DNA from: Stenotrophomonas maltophilia
GTDB taxonomy: Bacteria > Pseudomonadota > Gammaproteobacteria > Xanthomonadales > Xanthomonadaceae
DNA length: 64,000 nucleotides
Assembly (NCBI GenBank): GCA_002363385.1
Contig: DEVL01000003.1
Span: 62,505 to 126,504, forward strand
Direction of reading: 5' to 3'
The notes beneath the pieces were generated by a model, which saw only the letters and a program-made list of their open reading frames with translations, had not been told where the DNA came from and did not search any database. A program made the translations under genes and the position numbers. Shown in pieces: positions 33,721-43,000 of the stretch. The first letter of the stretch is position 1, and every line of letters begins with the position of its first letter.

Positions 33721-34962
33721 ATGAACCCGCACGTGGAACGTACTGAAATCCTGGTCATCGGTGCCGGCCCGGCCGGTTCCGTGGCCGCTGCGATGCTGCG
33801 CCAACAGGGCCGCCAGGTGCTGATCCTGGAGCGCCAGCAGTTCCCGCGCTTCTCGATCGGCGAGAGCCTGCTGCCGCAGAGCATGGAGTACATCGAGGCG
33901 GCCGGGCTGCTGCAGGATGTGGTGCAGGCAGGGTTCCAGTACAAGAACGGTGCCGCGTTCGTGCGTGGCGAAGCGACCACCGAGTTCGACTTCCGCGACA
34001 AGTTTTCACCGGGCTGGGGCACCACCTACCAGGTGCAGCGCGCCGACTTCGATGACGTGCTCGCGCGCGGCGCCGAGCGCATGGGCGCCACGTTGCGCTT
34101 CGGCGATGAAGTGCTGTCGGTGCAGCCCGGCCGCCCGGCGCAGGTGCAGGTGCGCCGCCCGGATGGCAGCGAGTACACCATCGAGGCCGGCTTCATCCTC
34201 GACGCCAGCGGTTTCGCCCGGCTGCTGCCGCGCCTGCTGAAGCTGGAGTCGCCGTCGAACTTCCCGGTGCGCGGTGCGATCTTCTGCCACGTGCGCGACC
34301 ACATTCCGGCCGGCGCCGGCTTCGATCGCAACAAGATCCTGATCACCACCCATCCCGAGCACGTGGACGTGTGGTACTGGACGATTCCCTTCTCAAACGG
34401 CTGCTGCTCGCTGGGCGTGGTGGCCGAGCCGAGCTTCTTCGAGCGCTACCCCGGTACCGATCTGGAGAAGCTGCAGGCCATCGTCGGTGAAGATCCCAAC
34501 CTGACCCGCCTGCTCAGGAACGCCGAATGGGCGGTACTGCCGGTGCGCACCATCACCGGTTACTCGGCCAACGTGTCCTCGTTGTGGGGTGAGGGCTATG
34601 CGCTGCTCGGCAACGCGGGCGAGTTCCTGGACCCGGTGTTCTCTTCGGGCGTGACCATCGCGTTCAAGTCCGCACAGCTGGCCAGCGACTGCCTGGCGCG
34701 CGAGCATGCCGGTGAAACGGTGGACTGGGAGCAGGAGTTCTCGGTGCCGCTGCGCGCCGGTGTGAAGACCTTCCGCCGCTTCGTCGAGGCCTGGTATGCC
34801 GGTGGCTTCCAGAAGATCATCTACCACCCTGATCCGCAGCCGGAGGTGCGCCGCATGATCTCCTCCATCCTCGCCGGGTATGCCTGGGATACGAAGAATC
34901 CGTATGTCGCCGATGCCACGGGCCGGCGCCTGCGGGTGCTGGAGGAACTGTGCAGCGCCTGA
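33721..34962 (+). CDS. FAD-dependent halogenase-like oxidoreductase
   Basis: A 413-residue flavoprotein starting after AAGGATG. The FAD site is VIGAGPAGSVAA (13-22). Two signatures of flavin-dependent halogenases are present: W-x-W-x-I-P at 218-223 (WYWTIP) and F-x2-P-x2-S-x-G at 302-310 (FLDPVFSSG). Lys75 in GFQYKNGAAF lies where halogenases keep the lysine that forms the haloamine or guides HOX. Xanthomonadins are brominated aryl polyenes, so this is the candidate halogenase. A non-halogenating polyene oxidoreductase of the same fold cannot be excluded. A 41-base gap, the largest in the operon, precedes it. Confidence 0.85.
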   Translation: MNPHVERTEILVIGAGPAGSVAAAMLRQQGRQVLILERQQFPRFSIGESLLPQSMEYIEAAGLLQDVVQAGFQYKNGAAFVRGEATTEFDFRDKFSPGWGTTYQVQRADFDDVLARGAERMGATLRFGDEVLSVQPGRPAQVQVRRPDGSEYTIEAGFILDASGFARLLPRLLKLESPSNFPVRGAIFCHVRDHIPAGAGFDRNKILITTHPEHVDVWYWTIPFSNGCCSLGVVAEPSFFERYPGTDLEKLQAIVGEDPNLTRLLRNAEWAVLPVRTITGYSANVSSLWGEGYALLGNAGEFLDPVFSSGVTIAFKSAQLASDCLAREHAGETVDWEQEFSVPLRAGVKTFRRFVEAWYAGGFQKIIYHPDPQPEVRRMISSILAGYAWDTKNPYVADATGRRLRVLEELCSA

Positions 34963-35501
34963 TCCTGACCCTGTTGCTGAGCCTGCTGCTGGCCGCCTGT
35001 GCCAGCACCCGCATGCCCACACCGCGGGTGCAACTGCCCAACCTGCAGCTGGCGCCGTCGGCATTGCCGCAACCGGTGCAGCTGCAGCAGCGCCTGCAGT
35101 TCCGCTTCGGCAGCCACCAGCGAGAGCTGGATGCGCTGCTGGAAGTGGATGCCGAGCAGGTGCGACTGGCCGTGCAGGCGATGGGCCAGACCGGCGTGCG
35201 CATGGTCTGGGACGGGCAGCACCTGGAACAGACCCGCGCGCCGTGGCTGCCGCCGCAGGTACGCGGTGAGCGCGTGCTGGACGACCTGCAGTTCGCGCTG
35301 TGGCCGGCGGCCGCCATCCGCGCTGCGCTGCCGGCCGGCTGGACCCTGCAGGAGACCGATGGCGTGCGCAGCCTGGCGCAGGACGGCAAGCCCTGGCTGG
35401 TGCGCGACACGCTGCCCGATGGCCGCGTGCGCCTGCGCAATCTGGCCGAGGGCTATGAACTGGTGATCGAATCGATGGACATGGGGCAGGGCCAAGAGTG
35501 A
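34950..35501 (+). CDS. DUF3261 lipoprotein, aryl-polyene cluster
   Basis: A 183-residue lipoprotein precursor with the signal LILTLLLSLLLAAC and lipobox LAAC at Cys17. The body (ELDALLEVDAEQVRLAVQAM, GVRMVWDGQHLEQTR, LDDLQFALWPAAAIRAALP) matches DUF3261, a family almost confined to aryl-polyene clusters. It is likely an outer-membrane receptor or docking partner for the LolA-like carrier, analogous to LolB. GTG start at 34950 with GGAGGA just upstream; it overlaps the flavoprotein gene by 13 bases. Confidence 0.86.
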   Translation: MQRLILTLLLSLLLAACASTRMPTPRVQLPNLQLAPSALPQPVQLQQRLQFRFGSHQRELDALLEVDAEQVRLAVQAMGQTGVRMVWDGQHLEQTRAPWLPPQVRGERVLDDLQFALWPAAAIRAALPAGWTLQETDGVRSLAQDGKPWLVRDTLPDGRVRLRNLAEGYELVIESMDMGQGQE

Positions 35502-36685
35502 GCAGCAGTGCGGTCTATCTCAACGAGCTGGGCGTGATCTGCGCGCTGGGTGCCGACCGTGCCCAGGTACGCGACGGCCTGTTCGCGGCGCAGCCTGGTG
35601 GCCTGCGCGACAACGACGCCATCCTCCCCGGGCGCACGCTGGCACTGGGCGAGGTGCATGCCGCGTTGCCGGACCTGTCTGCGTTGCCGGTGGCCCTGCG
35701 TGGCCGCAACAACGGCCTGCTGGAGGCCGCGCTCGGCCAGATCCGCGCGGCGGTCGATGCCGCCGTGAGCCGCTTTGGTGCCGCGCGCGTGGCGGTGATC
35801 ATCGGCACCAGTACCTCGGGCATCGGCGAATCGGAGAGCGCGCTGCGCACCTACCATCGCGATCATGTGTGGCCGGCGGGCTTCCATTACGCCCAGCAGG
35901 AAATGGGCACCGCCGCGCGCTTCGTGCGCGAGCGGATCGGCAGCACCGGCCCGGCGTGGACGATCTCCACGGCGTGCTCGTCCAGCGCCAAGGCGCTGAT
36001 GTCGGCCGCGCGCCTGCTGCAGGCCGGCGTGGTCGATGCGGTGGTCGCTGGCGGGGCCGATTCGATGTGCCGTTTCACCGTGGCCGGGTTCAGCGCGTTG
36101 GAGTCGGTCTCGGCGGCGCGCTGCAATCCGTTCTCGGTCAACCGCAACGGCATCAACATCGGCGAGGGCGCGGCACTGTTCCTGATGTCCCGTGAGCCGG
36201 GACCGGTGCGGCTCTCCGGCTGGGGGGAATCCTCCGATGCGCACCACATGTCCGCCCCGGATCCGCTGGCACGCGGGGCAATCGATGCGATGCAGCAGGC
36301 GCTGGACCGGGCCGGCCTGACGGCCGCGCAGATCGACTACGTGAACCTGCACGGCACCGCCACCGGCCACAACGATGCGATGGAAAGCCAGGCGGTCGCC
36401 GCCGTGCTCGGCACGCAGGTGCCGGCCAGCTCGACCAAGCCGCTTACCGGGCACACGCTGGGTGCGTCCGGTGCGATCGAAGCGGCGTTGTGCTGGATGA
36501 CCCTGGCCGACAACCCGGACCAGCAGTTGCCCACCCACTGGTGGGACGGGCAGGCCGATGCCGCCTTGCCGGCGCTGACGCTGGTGGCCCCGGGGACGCG
36601 CGCTGCGCAGCCGCTGCAGCACGTGCTCAGCCATTCGTTCGCCTTCGGCGGCAGCAATGCCGTGCTGGCACTGGCCAAGGGATGA
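35498..36685 (+). CDS. beta-ketoacyl-ACP synthase, polyene elongation (first)
   Basis: A 395-residue FabF-like ketosynthase. The triad is complete: Cys160 (STACSSSA), His285 (NLHGTATG) and His319 (PLTGHTLGASG). It should condense malonyl-ACP with the growing aryl-polyene chain. The N-terminus is shorter than in FabF. GTG start at 35498 overlaps the lipoprotein stop. Together with the chain-length-factor-like protein and the second ketosynthase it forms the condensing set. Confidence 0.93.
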   Translation: MSSSAVYLNELGVICALGADRAQVRDGLFAAQPGGLRDNDAILPGRTLALGEVHAALPDLSALPVALRGRNNGLLEAALGQIRAAVDAAVSRFGAARVAVIIGTSTSGIGESESALRTYHRDHVWPAGFHYAQQEMGTAARFVRERIGSTGPAWTISTACSSSAKALMSAARLLQAGVVDAVVAGGADSMCRFTVAGFSALESVSAARCNPFSVNRNGINIGEGAALFLMSREPGPVRLSGWGESSDAHHMSAPDPLARGAIDAMQQALDRAGLTAAQIDYVNLHGTATGHNDAMESQAVAAVLGTQVPASSTKPLTGHTLGASGAIEAALCWMTLADNPDQQLPTHWWDGQADAALPALTLVAPGTRAAQPLQHVLSHSFAFGGSNAVLALAKG

Positions 36686-37143
36686 GCATGCTGCTGCCTG
36701 ACGACATCGACGCCGTGCTGCCGCACCGCGACAGCATGCGCTTGATCCACCGCGTGGTGGCCTGGCAGGACGAGTCCATCGCGGTGGAGGTGGACGTGCC
36801 CGCGCAGGGCCTGTTCTGCACCCCTGACGGCGTTCCGGCCTGGGTGGGCGTGGAATACATGGCCCAGGCGATCGCGGCCTGGGCCGGGTGCCGTGCGCGC
36901 CACGCCGGCCGTGCGCCGTCGATCGGTTTCCTGCTCGGCACCCGCCGCTACACCGCCCACCAACCGTACTTCACCGCCGGCAGCTGCCTGCGGGTGGAGG
37001 CGAACTGCGAGCTGTTGGGCGAGAATGGCCTGGGCATGTTCGCCTGCCGGATCCTGGCGGACGATATCGAAATAGCAGTCGCCAACGTCTCCGTGTTTGA
37101 ACCCACGGACGCGATGGCCTATCTGGAGAGTGGAGAGGCATGA
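36682..37143 (+). CDS. ApeP-like 3-hydroxyacyl-ACP dehydratase
   Basis: A 153-residue hotdog-fold dehydratase of the ApeP type. LPHRDSMRLIHRVV, PAWVGVEYMAQAIAAWAG (with the catalytic Glu) and FLLGTRRYTAH are visible. It would remove water from 3-hydroxyacyl intermediates to give the conjugated double bonds. It complements the dehydratase domain fused to the ligase, and in E. coli the corresponding pair works as a heterodimer. Starts in ATGA overlap. Confidence 0.88.
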   Translation: MSMLLPDDIDAVLPHRDSMRLIHRVVAWQDESIAVEVDVPAQGLFCTPDGVPAWVGVEYMAQAIAAWAGCRARHAGRAPSIGFLLGTRRYTAHQPYFTAGSCLRVEANCELLGENGLGMFACRILADDIEIAVANVSVFEPTDAMAYLESGEA

Positions 37144-37871
37144 CAGGGAATCTGACCGTGCTGGTGACCGGCGCCAGCCGTGGCATCGGCCGTGCCGTGG
37201 CGCTGCGTTGCGCGCGCGATGGCTTCGACGTGGTGGTGCATTGCCGCAGCCGCATCGAAGAGGCGCAGGCCGTAGTGAGCGAGATCCAGGCGCTGGGCCG
37301 GCAGGCCCGGGTGCTGATGTTCGACGTGAGCGACCGCGATGCCGCGCGCACTGCGCTGGAAGCGGACATCGCCGAGCATGGCACCTATTACGGGGTGGTC
37401 TGCAACGCCGGCATCGCCCGGGACGGCGCCTTCCCGGCAATGCCCGCGGAGGACTGGGACGCGGTCATCCACACCAACCTGGACAGCTTCTACAACGTGC
37501 TGCACCCGCTGGTGATGCCGCTGGTGCGCCGGCGCAAGCCGGGCCGCATCGTGACCCTGTCCTCGGTCTCCGGCCTGGTCGGCAACCGCGGCCAGACCAA
37601 CTACAGCGCGGCCAAGGCCGGCATCATCGGTGCCACCAAGGCGCTGGCGCTGGAGCTGGCCAGCCGCGCGATCACTGTCAACTGCGTGGCCCCCGGCCTG
37701 ATCGAGACCGAGATGGTCAATGAAGAAGTGGTCGAGCACGCGCTCAAGCTGATTCCCGCCAACCGCCTGGGCCAGCCGGAGGAGGTCGCTGCGGCCGTGT
37801 CCTTCCTGCTCTCCGAATCGGCCGGCTACATCACCCGCCAGGTGATCTCGGTCAACGGGGGCATGGTCTGA
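37140..37871 (+). CDS. FabG-like 3-ketoacyl-ACP reductase
   Basis: A 243-residue short-chain dehydrogenase. It has GASRGIGR (11-18) for NADPH, CNAGI, and the catalytic Ser142, Tyr155 and Lys159 (NYSAAKAG). It reduces the beta-keto group after each condensation in polyene synthesis. It overlaps the dehydratase gene by four bases and the last ketosynthase gene by one. Confidence 0.93.
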   Translation: MTGNLTVLVTGASRGIGRAVALRCARDGFDVVVHCRSRIEEAQAVVSEIQALGRQARVLMFDVSDRDAARTALEADIAEHGTYYGVVCNAGIARDGAFPAMPAEDWDAVIHTNLDSFYNVLHPLVMPLVRRRKPGRIVTLSSVSGLVGNRGQTNYSAAKAGIIGATKALALELASRAITVNCVAPGLIETEMVNEEVVEHALKLIPANRLGQPEEVAAAVSFLLSESAGYITRQVISVNGGMV

Positions 37872-39112
37872 TGGCCCGCCCCGATCGTCGCGTCGTGGTC
37901 ACCGGCGCCGCCGCCATCAGCCCGCTCGGGCAGGACTGGGCGAGCATCCGCGCGCGTCTGCAGGCACTGACCAATGCTGTGCGTTACATCCCCCAGTGGG
38001 AGGTCTTCGATGGCCTCAACACCCGGCTGGCCGCACCGGCCGAAGACTTCGAGCTGCCGTCCAACTACAACCGCAAGACCACCCGCAGCATGGGCAAGGT
38101 GGCGGTGATGTCGGTGCGCGCCACCGAGCTGGCGCTGGAGGCAGCCGGTCTGCTCGGCCATCCGGTGCTGCGCAGTGGCATGGCCGGCGTGGCCTATGGC
38201 TCGTCCTCGGGCAGCCACGAGGCCACCGCCGAGTTCGGCCGGATGCTGCATGAGCACACCACCGAGGGCATCAGTGCCACCACCTACCTGAAGATGATGA
38301 GCCACACCTCGCCGGTGAACATCGGGGTGTTCTTCGGCTTGTCCGGCCGGGTCTACACGACCTCCAGCGCCTGCACCTCGGGCAGCCAGGGCGTGGGCTC
38401 GGGCTATGAAGCGATCCGCAGCGGAAAGCAGACGGTGATGGTCACCGGCGGGGCAGAACAGCTCGACGCCACGGCCGCAGCGGTGTTCGACACCCTGTTC
38501 GCCACCAGCGTGCGCAACGATGCGCCGCAGACCACCCCCAGCCCGTTCGATGCCCACCGCGATGGGCTGGTGCTGGGCGAGGGCGCCTGCACACTGATCC
38601 TGGAGGAGCTGGAGCACGCGCAGGCACGCGGCGCCACGATCCTGGCCGAAGTGGTCGGCTACGGCACCAACAGCGACGGCCAGCACGTCACCCAGCCCAG
38701 TGCCGGCACCATGGCCCAGGCGATGCGGCTGGCACTGGACGACGCAGATCTGGCCGCTGAGCGGATCGGCTACGTCAATGCGCATGGCACCGCCACCGAG
38801 CACGGCGACATCGCTGAAACCCAGGCCACCCATCAGGTATTCGGCCCGGGTATGCCGATCAGCTCGCTCAAGAGCTACGTCGGCCACATGCTCGGCGCCT
38901 GCGGTGCGTTCGAGGCCTGGCTGAGCATCGAGATGATGCGCGACGGCTGGTTCGCCCCGACCCTGAACCTGCACGAGGTCGATCCGCGCTGCGGCGCGCT
39001 GGACTACATCGATGGCGAAGGGCGCGCATTGCAGACCGACTACGTCATGAGCAACAACTTCGCCTTCGGTGGCATCAACACCTCGTTGATCTTCCGCCGC
39101 TGGCAGGACTGA
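37871..39112 (+). CDS. beta-ketoacyl-ACP synthase, polyene elongation (second)
   Basis: A 413-residue ketosynthase of the ApeR/FabF type with Cys168 (SSACTSGSQG), His305 (NAHGTATEHGD) and His339 (KSYVGHMLGACG). All catalytic residues are intact, so the operon encodes two active ketosynthases. In E. coli clusters the corresponding enzyme is responsible for initiation or a subset of chain lengths. It is the last gene of the overlapping operon; 49 bases follow before the next gene. Confidence 0.93.
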   Translation: MARPDRRVVVTGAAAISPLGQDWASIRARLQALTNAVRYIPQWEVFDGLNTRLAAPAEDFELPSNYNRKTTRSMGKVAVMSVRATELALEAAGLLGHPVLRSGMAGVAYGSSSGSHEATAEFGRMLHEHTTEGISATTYLKMMSHTSPVNIGVFFGLSGRVYTTSSACTSGSQGVGSGYEAIRSGKQTVMVTGGAEQLDATAAAVFDTLFATSVRNDAPQTTPSPFDAHRDGLVLGEGACTLILEELEHAQARGATILAEVVGYGTNSDGQHVTQPSAGTMAQAMRLALDDADLAAERIGYVNAHGTATEHGDIAETQATHQVFGPGMPISSLKSYVGHMLGACGAFEAWLSIEMMRDGWFAPTLNLHEVDPRCGALDYIDGEGRALQTDYVMSNNFAFGGINTSLIFRRWQD

Positions 39113-39161
39113 CCGCTGTTTCCGTAGACCCCTCGCGTCCCCCCAACAAGGAGAAAGTTGA

Positions 39162-39599
39162 ATGCGTCGTTTTGCCCTGATTGCCGCCACCGCCCTGCTG
39201 GCTGTCGCCAGTACCGCCCAGGCCCGCGACACCCGCCTGGAGCAGTCGCTGCACGAGCTGGTCAATTCCGCCGAAGCCCGCAATGTGGGCATCGACGGCA
39301 GCGTGAAGTTCTACCTGGCCGGTGAAAAGGTCAGCGTCCTGCAGCGCCTGGGCGAAGATGTGACCAACAAGAAGACCAACGCCGCCAACAAGAGTGACGC
39401 CGAAGCCTGCCGCTGGGTGGCCTTGTCGGCGCTGCGCGCGCTGCAGGACGGCGCCAAGTCGCGCGGTGCGAACGCTGTGGTCGACATCGTCAGCTACTAC
39501 AAGAAGAACGAGTTCAAGAGCACCACCAATTACGAATGCTATGCGGGCGCGATCCTGGCCGGCGTAGCGCTGAAGGGCACCTACGCCAAGGTGAAGTAA
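39162..39599 (+). CDS. small periplasmic protein, downstream of the aryl-polyene operon
   Basis: A 145-residue protein with a clear signal peptide (MRRFALIAATALLAVASTAQA). The mature part contains SRGANAVVDIVSYYKKNEF and NYECYAGAILAGVALKGTYA. Similar proteins are often mislabelled as excinuclease ATPase subunits; nothing here supports that. The GANAVVDIVS pattern recalls YbjQ-like pentamer-forming domains, but weakly. AAGGAG before the ATG gives a strong start. It may be co-expressed with the polyene genes since no terminator was seen between them. Confidence 0.75.
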   Translation: MRRFALIAATALLAVASTAQARDTRLEQSLHELVNSAEARNVGIDGSVKFYLAGEKVSVLQRLGEDVTNKKTNAANKSDAEACRWVALSALRALQDGAKSRGANAVVDIVSYYKKNEFKSTTNYECYAGAILAGVALKGTYAKVK

Positions 39600-39607
39600 G
39601 CACGACA

Positions 39608-39634
39608 CACCACCGCCTCATCGGGGCGGTGGTG
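39608..39634 (+). terminator. strong hairpin after the operon, no T-run
   Basis: CACCACCGCC pairs perfectly with GGCGGTGGTG around loop TCATCGG, starting 9 bases after the stop codon. Without a T-run it may act as a transcript-end stem or a Rho-assisted terminator. Confidence 0.55.
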
Positions 39635-39829
39635 GCGCAGAACCGACGTATTCATCACAGCCGGACCGGCAGACTGCAGCGGCGCGCAGCTGAACGACAT
39701 CGCGACATTGATGAACCTGATGCTGTCGCGCGACAGAAAACCGACGGCGGACCGTGCACGCAGCTTTCACCCGTGCCGGCTTTCCTCCACAATCATTGCC
39801 ACTCACTACCCTGGGCAACGCCCTGCGGC

Positions 39830-40096
39830 ATGCAAGCCTACGTCTATAAAAGCCAACGCAAGCAGGACAGCTTCGTCTATCTCGCCGTTCGTGATGACTT
39901 CTCCGTCATCCCCGACGCGGTGAAGGCCTCGCTGGCGCCGTTCCAGTTCGTTCTCGAAGTGGCCCTGACTCCCGACCGTCGCCTTGCCCAGGCCGATGTC
40001 GCACAAGTGCGCCAGAACCTGACCGAGCGTGGATTCCACCTGCAATTGCCACCGCCCCCGTTGGCGCCGGTCCGGATCCCGCGACGCAATGACTGA
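39830..40096 (+). CDS. YcgL domain protein
   Basis: An 88-residue protein of the YcgL family (MQAYVYKSQRKQDSFVYLAV, then LTPDRRLAQADVAQVRQNL and GFHLQLPPPP). The family has a small alpha/beta fold and no firm function. The ATG at 39830 begins exactly where family members begin; the open frame upstream is non-coding. It overlaps the ankyrin-repeat gene by eight bases, implying co-translation. Confidence 0.9.
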   Translation: MQAYVYKSQRKQDSFVYLAVRDDFSVIPDAVKASLAPFQFVLEVALTPDRRLAQADVAQVRQNLTERGFHLQLPPPPLAPVRIPRRND

Positions 40097-43000
40097 ATCC
40101 CCACGCCCCCGCGCCGTTGCCTCCGCTGCCGCGCTCGGTGTGCTGCTGGCCCTGGCGGCGGCCGTTGGTGGCGTGCCTGGTGCCGTGTGCGCCGCGCTGG
40201 CGCAACCGGTGTTCGCGCTGGCGGTGTCGTGGTGGCGCCGGACCCGGCCGCTGCAGCCGCTGGCACAGGTGGCCCGCCAGGATGTGCCGGCGTTGCTGGC
40301 GCTGTGGTCGCTCGGTCCGCTGCTGCTGACGTTGCTGGTGGCCTGGCCACTGAGCGCACTGCACGACAGCGGCAGCCTGGCCGCCGTGCTGGGCCTGAGC
40401 GTGGCGGTCAGCGCCGCGCTGCTCGGGGTCTGGCGGACGTGGCCGTTGTGGAATGACGTGGAACGCAGCGAGGGCAGCCTGGCCCGCCATTGGCAGACCC
40501 TGGCCGGGCGTGACCTGACCGCCTGGCGCGGCCTGGCCGTAGCCGCGCTGGTGGTACTCGTCTGTGCGCTGGTGGTGCTGCCGGCATGGCCGGGGCTGGT
40601 CTCGGAGGCGCTGCGCTGGCCGATCGCCGGTGCGGTCGTGCTGCTGTCGCCCCTGGCGCATCTGCTGCTGCAGGCCATCGCGCCGGCCGACGCCTTGACC
40701 GCGACGCTGCCGGTGCAGACGCGCGATGCCCGCGAGGATGCGTTCGCCGAGCAGTACGCAGAACCCAAGCCGCTGGAATCGATCGGCCTGCACGAGCAGC
40801 AGCCGGCGCTGTACGACGCCGCGCGCAGCGGCCGGGTCGACCGCGCGCTGCAGCTGCTGCAGGCCGGTGCCGATCCGCACGGCCTGCCCGATCCGGCCTG
40901 GCGCGACCAGCGCAGCCTGGCGGTGCTCGCGGCCGTGCTGCCCGACCTGCGCCTGCTGCGTGAACTGATCGCCCGCGGCGTGGGCGTCAACGCGCCGCAT
41001 CGCGGTATGACCCCGCTGCTGGCCGCTACCCGCGACAGCTGGCACGGTCGCCCGGAAGCGGTGATGACCCTGCTCGCCAACGGTGCCGACCCGCGTGCGG
41101 TGGACAGCGAGGGCAATACCCCGCTGCACCATGCCGCCCGCAGTTCCGATCCCGGTGTGGCCGCGTTGCTGCGCGATGCCGCTGCCGAAGTGGATGCGTT
41201 GAACGACGATGGCTGGTCACCCCTGGCGGTGGCCTGCCAGGTCGGCAACTGGCGCCTGGCCAAGTTCCTGCTCGAGCGTGGGGCCAAGACCGAGCCGGCC
41301 GAGGGCACGCCCGTGCTGCTCGCCGCCGCCGGCACCGAAGAAGACGATCCCGCTGGTGTGCAGCTGCTGCTCAAGCACAAGGCCCGCGCCGATGCGCGCG
41401 ACCGGCAGCGCCGCAGTGCCCTGCACGAAGCCGCGCTGGCCGGCCATGTCGACATCATCGACGTGCTGCTCGCCGCCGGCGCCAATCTGGAAGCCCGCGA
41501 TGCACTGGCGCGCACGCCGTGGCTGGAAGCTGCACGCGGCGGCCGGGCCGGCGTGGTCGAACACCTGCTGCCGCACCACCCCGATCTCAATGCGGTCGAT
41601 GGCGAGGGCCGCAACGCCGTGCTGCTGGCCTGCATGGCCGACAACGTGTCACCGCTGCTGGTGCGCCGCCTGCGCGACCTGGGCATCGCCGTCGATGTGG
41701 CCGATCCGCAGGGCCGTCGTGCGGTGGATATCGCCGCCGGTGCCGGGCGCTGGGCGATCGTCTCGCTGCTGGACCCCGCCTATCCGCTGCCGTCTGCGGT
41801 CAGCGATGGCCTGGTGATGTCCGGCGATGGGGAGACGGCCTCGCCCTCGCTGCCGGACCGCCCGCCACTGGAACTGCTGCGTGAAGCGCTGAGCTTCGGC
41901 AACGTCGAGGGCATGGCCGCGCTGGCCCGCCTGTGTGCGCCGGAGGAACTGGGTGCGCTGCTGCACGATGCCGAACTGGCGTTGGATCCGCAGGCACTGG
42001 ACTGGCTGCTCGCGCACGGCGCGGCGCCGGAAGTACTGGATGCCTGTGGGGATACCCCGATGTTCGCGCTGCTGGCGCGTGGCATCGACGCGGTGCCTGC
42101 GCTGCAGGTGCTGCTGCGCCGTGGCCTGTCCCCGGCCGGTCGCGGTGGGCTGGCGCGCCTGTTGAGCGCCTGCGCCCAGCACGACCATGCCTCGCGCGGG
42201 CTGGAACAGCTTGCGCTTGAACTGCTGGAACGCGGTGCTGACCCGTTTGCGCCGTCGCCGGCTGGCGATCCGCCGCTGTCGCTGGCGGTGCGCCTGGGCT
42301 GGCTGCGCCTGCAGCAGGCCCTGCTCACCCAGGGGGTGGACCGCGAAGCACGCGACAGCCACGGCATGACCGCGCTGCATCTGGCCACCGCGCTCGCGCG
42401 CGAAGGTTCGATCAAGCTGCTGGTGCAGCAGGGTGCCTCACCCGAAGCGCGCGCGGCCGACGGCCAGACGCCGCTGGGCGTGGCGCTGTCGATCGGGCGC
42501 CGCGACCTCGCCGATTGGCTGGACTGGCGGGTGTGGCCGCTGCCGCGCCGCGCCCTGCGCGACGGCGACCTGCCGGCCGCTGCGATGGCCGGCGATGCCG
42601 ATGCCGTGCGGCGCCTGATCGATCTTGGATTTGCTGTGGATGTCGTGGACGCCCAGGGCTGCACCGCCCTGCTGCGGGCCGCCGGTGGCGGTCATCTGGC
42701 CGTGGTGGACCTGTTGCTCACCCGTGGCGCGAATCCGCAGCACGCCGCGGCCAGTGGCGCGACGCCGCTCTCGGCGGCGGTCAGCATGCGCCAGATCGAC
42801 ATCGTCTCGGCCCTGCTCGATGCCGGTGCCGAGCTGGAATACCGCCTGCCGGGCGGCGTCACCGTGCTGATGCTGGCCTCGGCGCTGGGCCTGCCGGACA
42901 TCGTCTCGCGCCTGCTCACCGCCGGTGCCAACGTGCACGCCGGCGATGCCCAGCAGCTCGGCCCGCTGCACTGCGCCGCGCTGTATGGCTTCAGTGCGCG

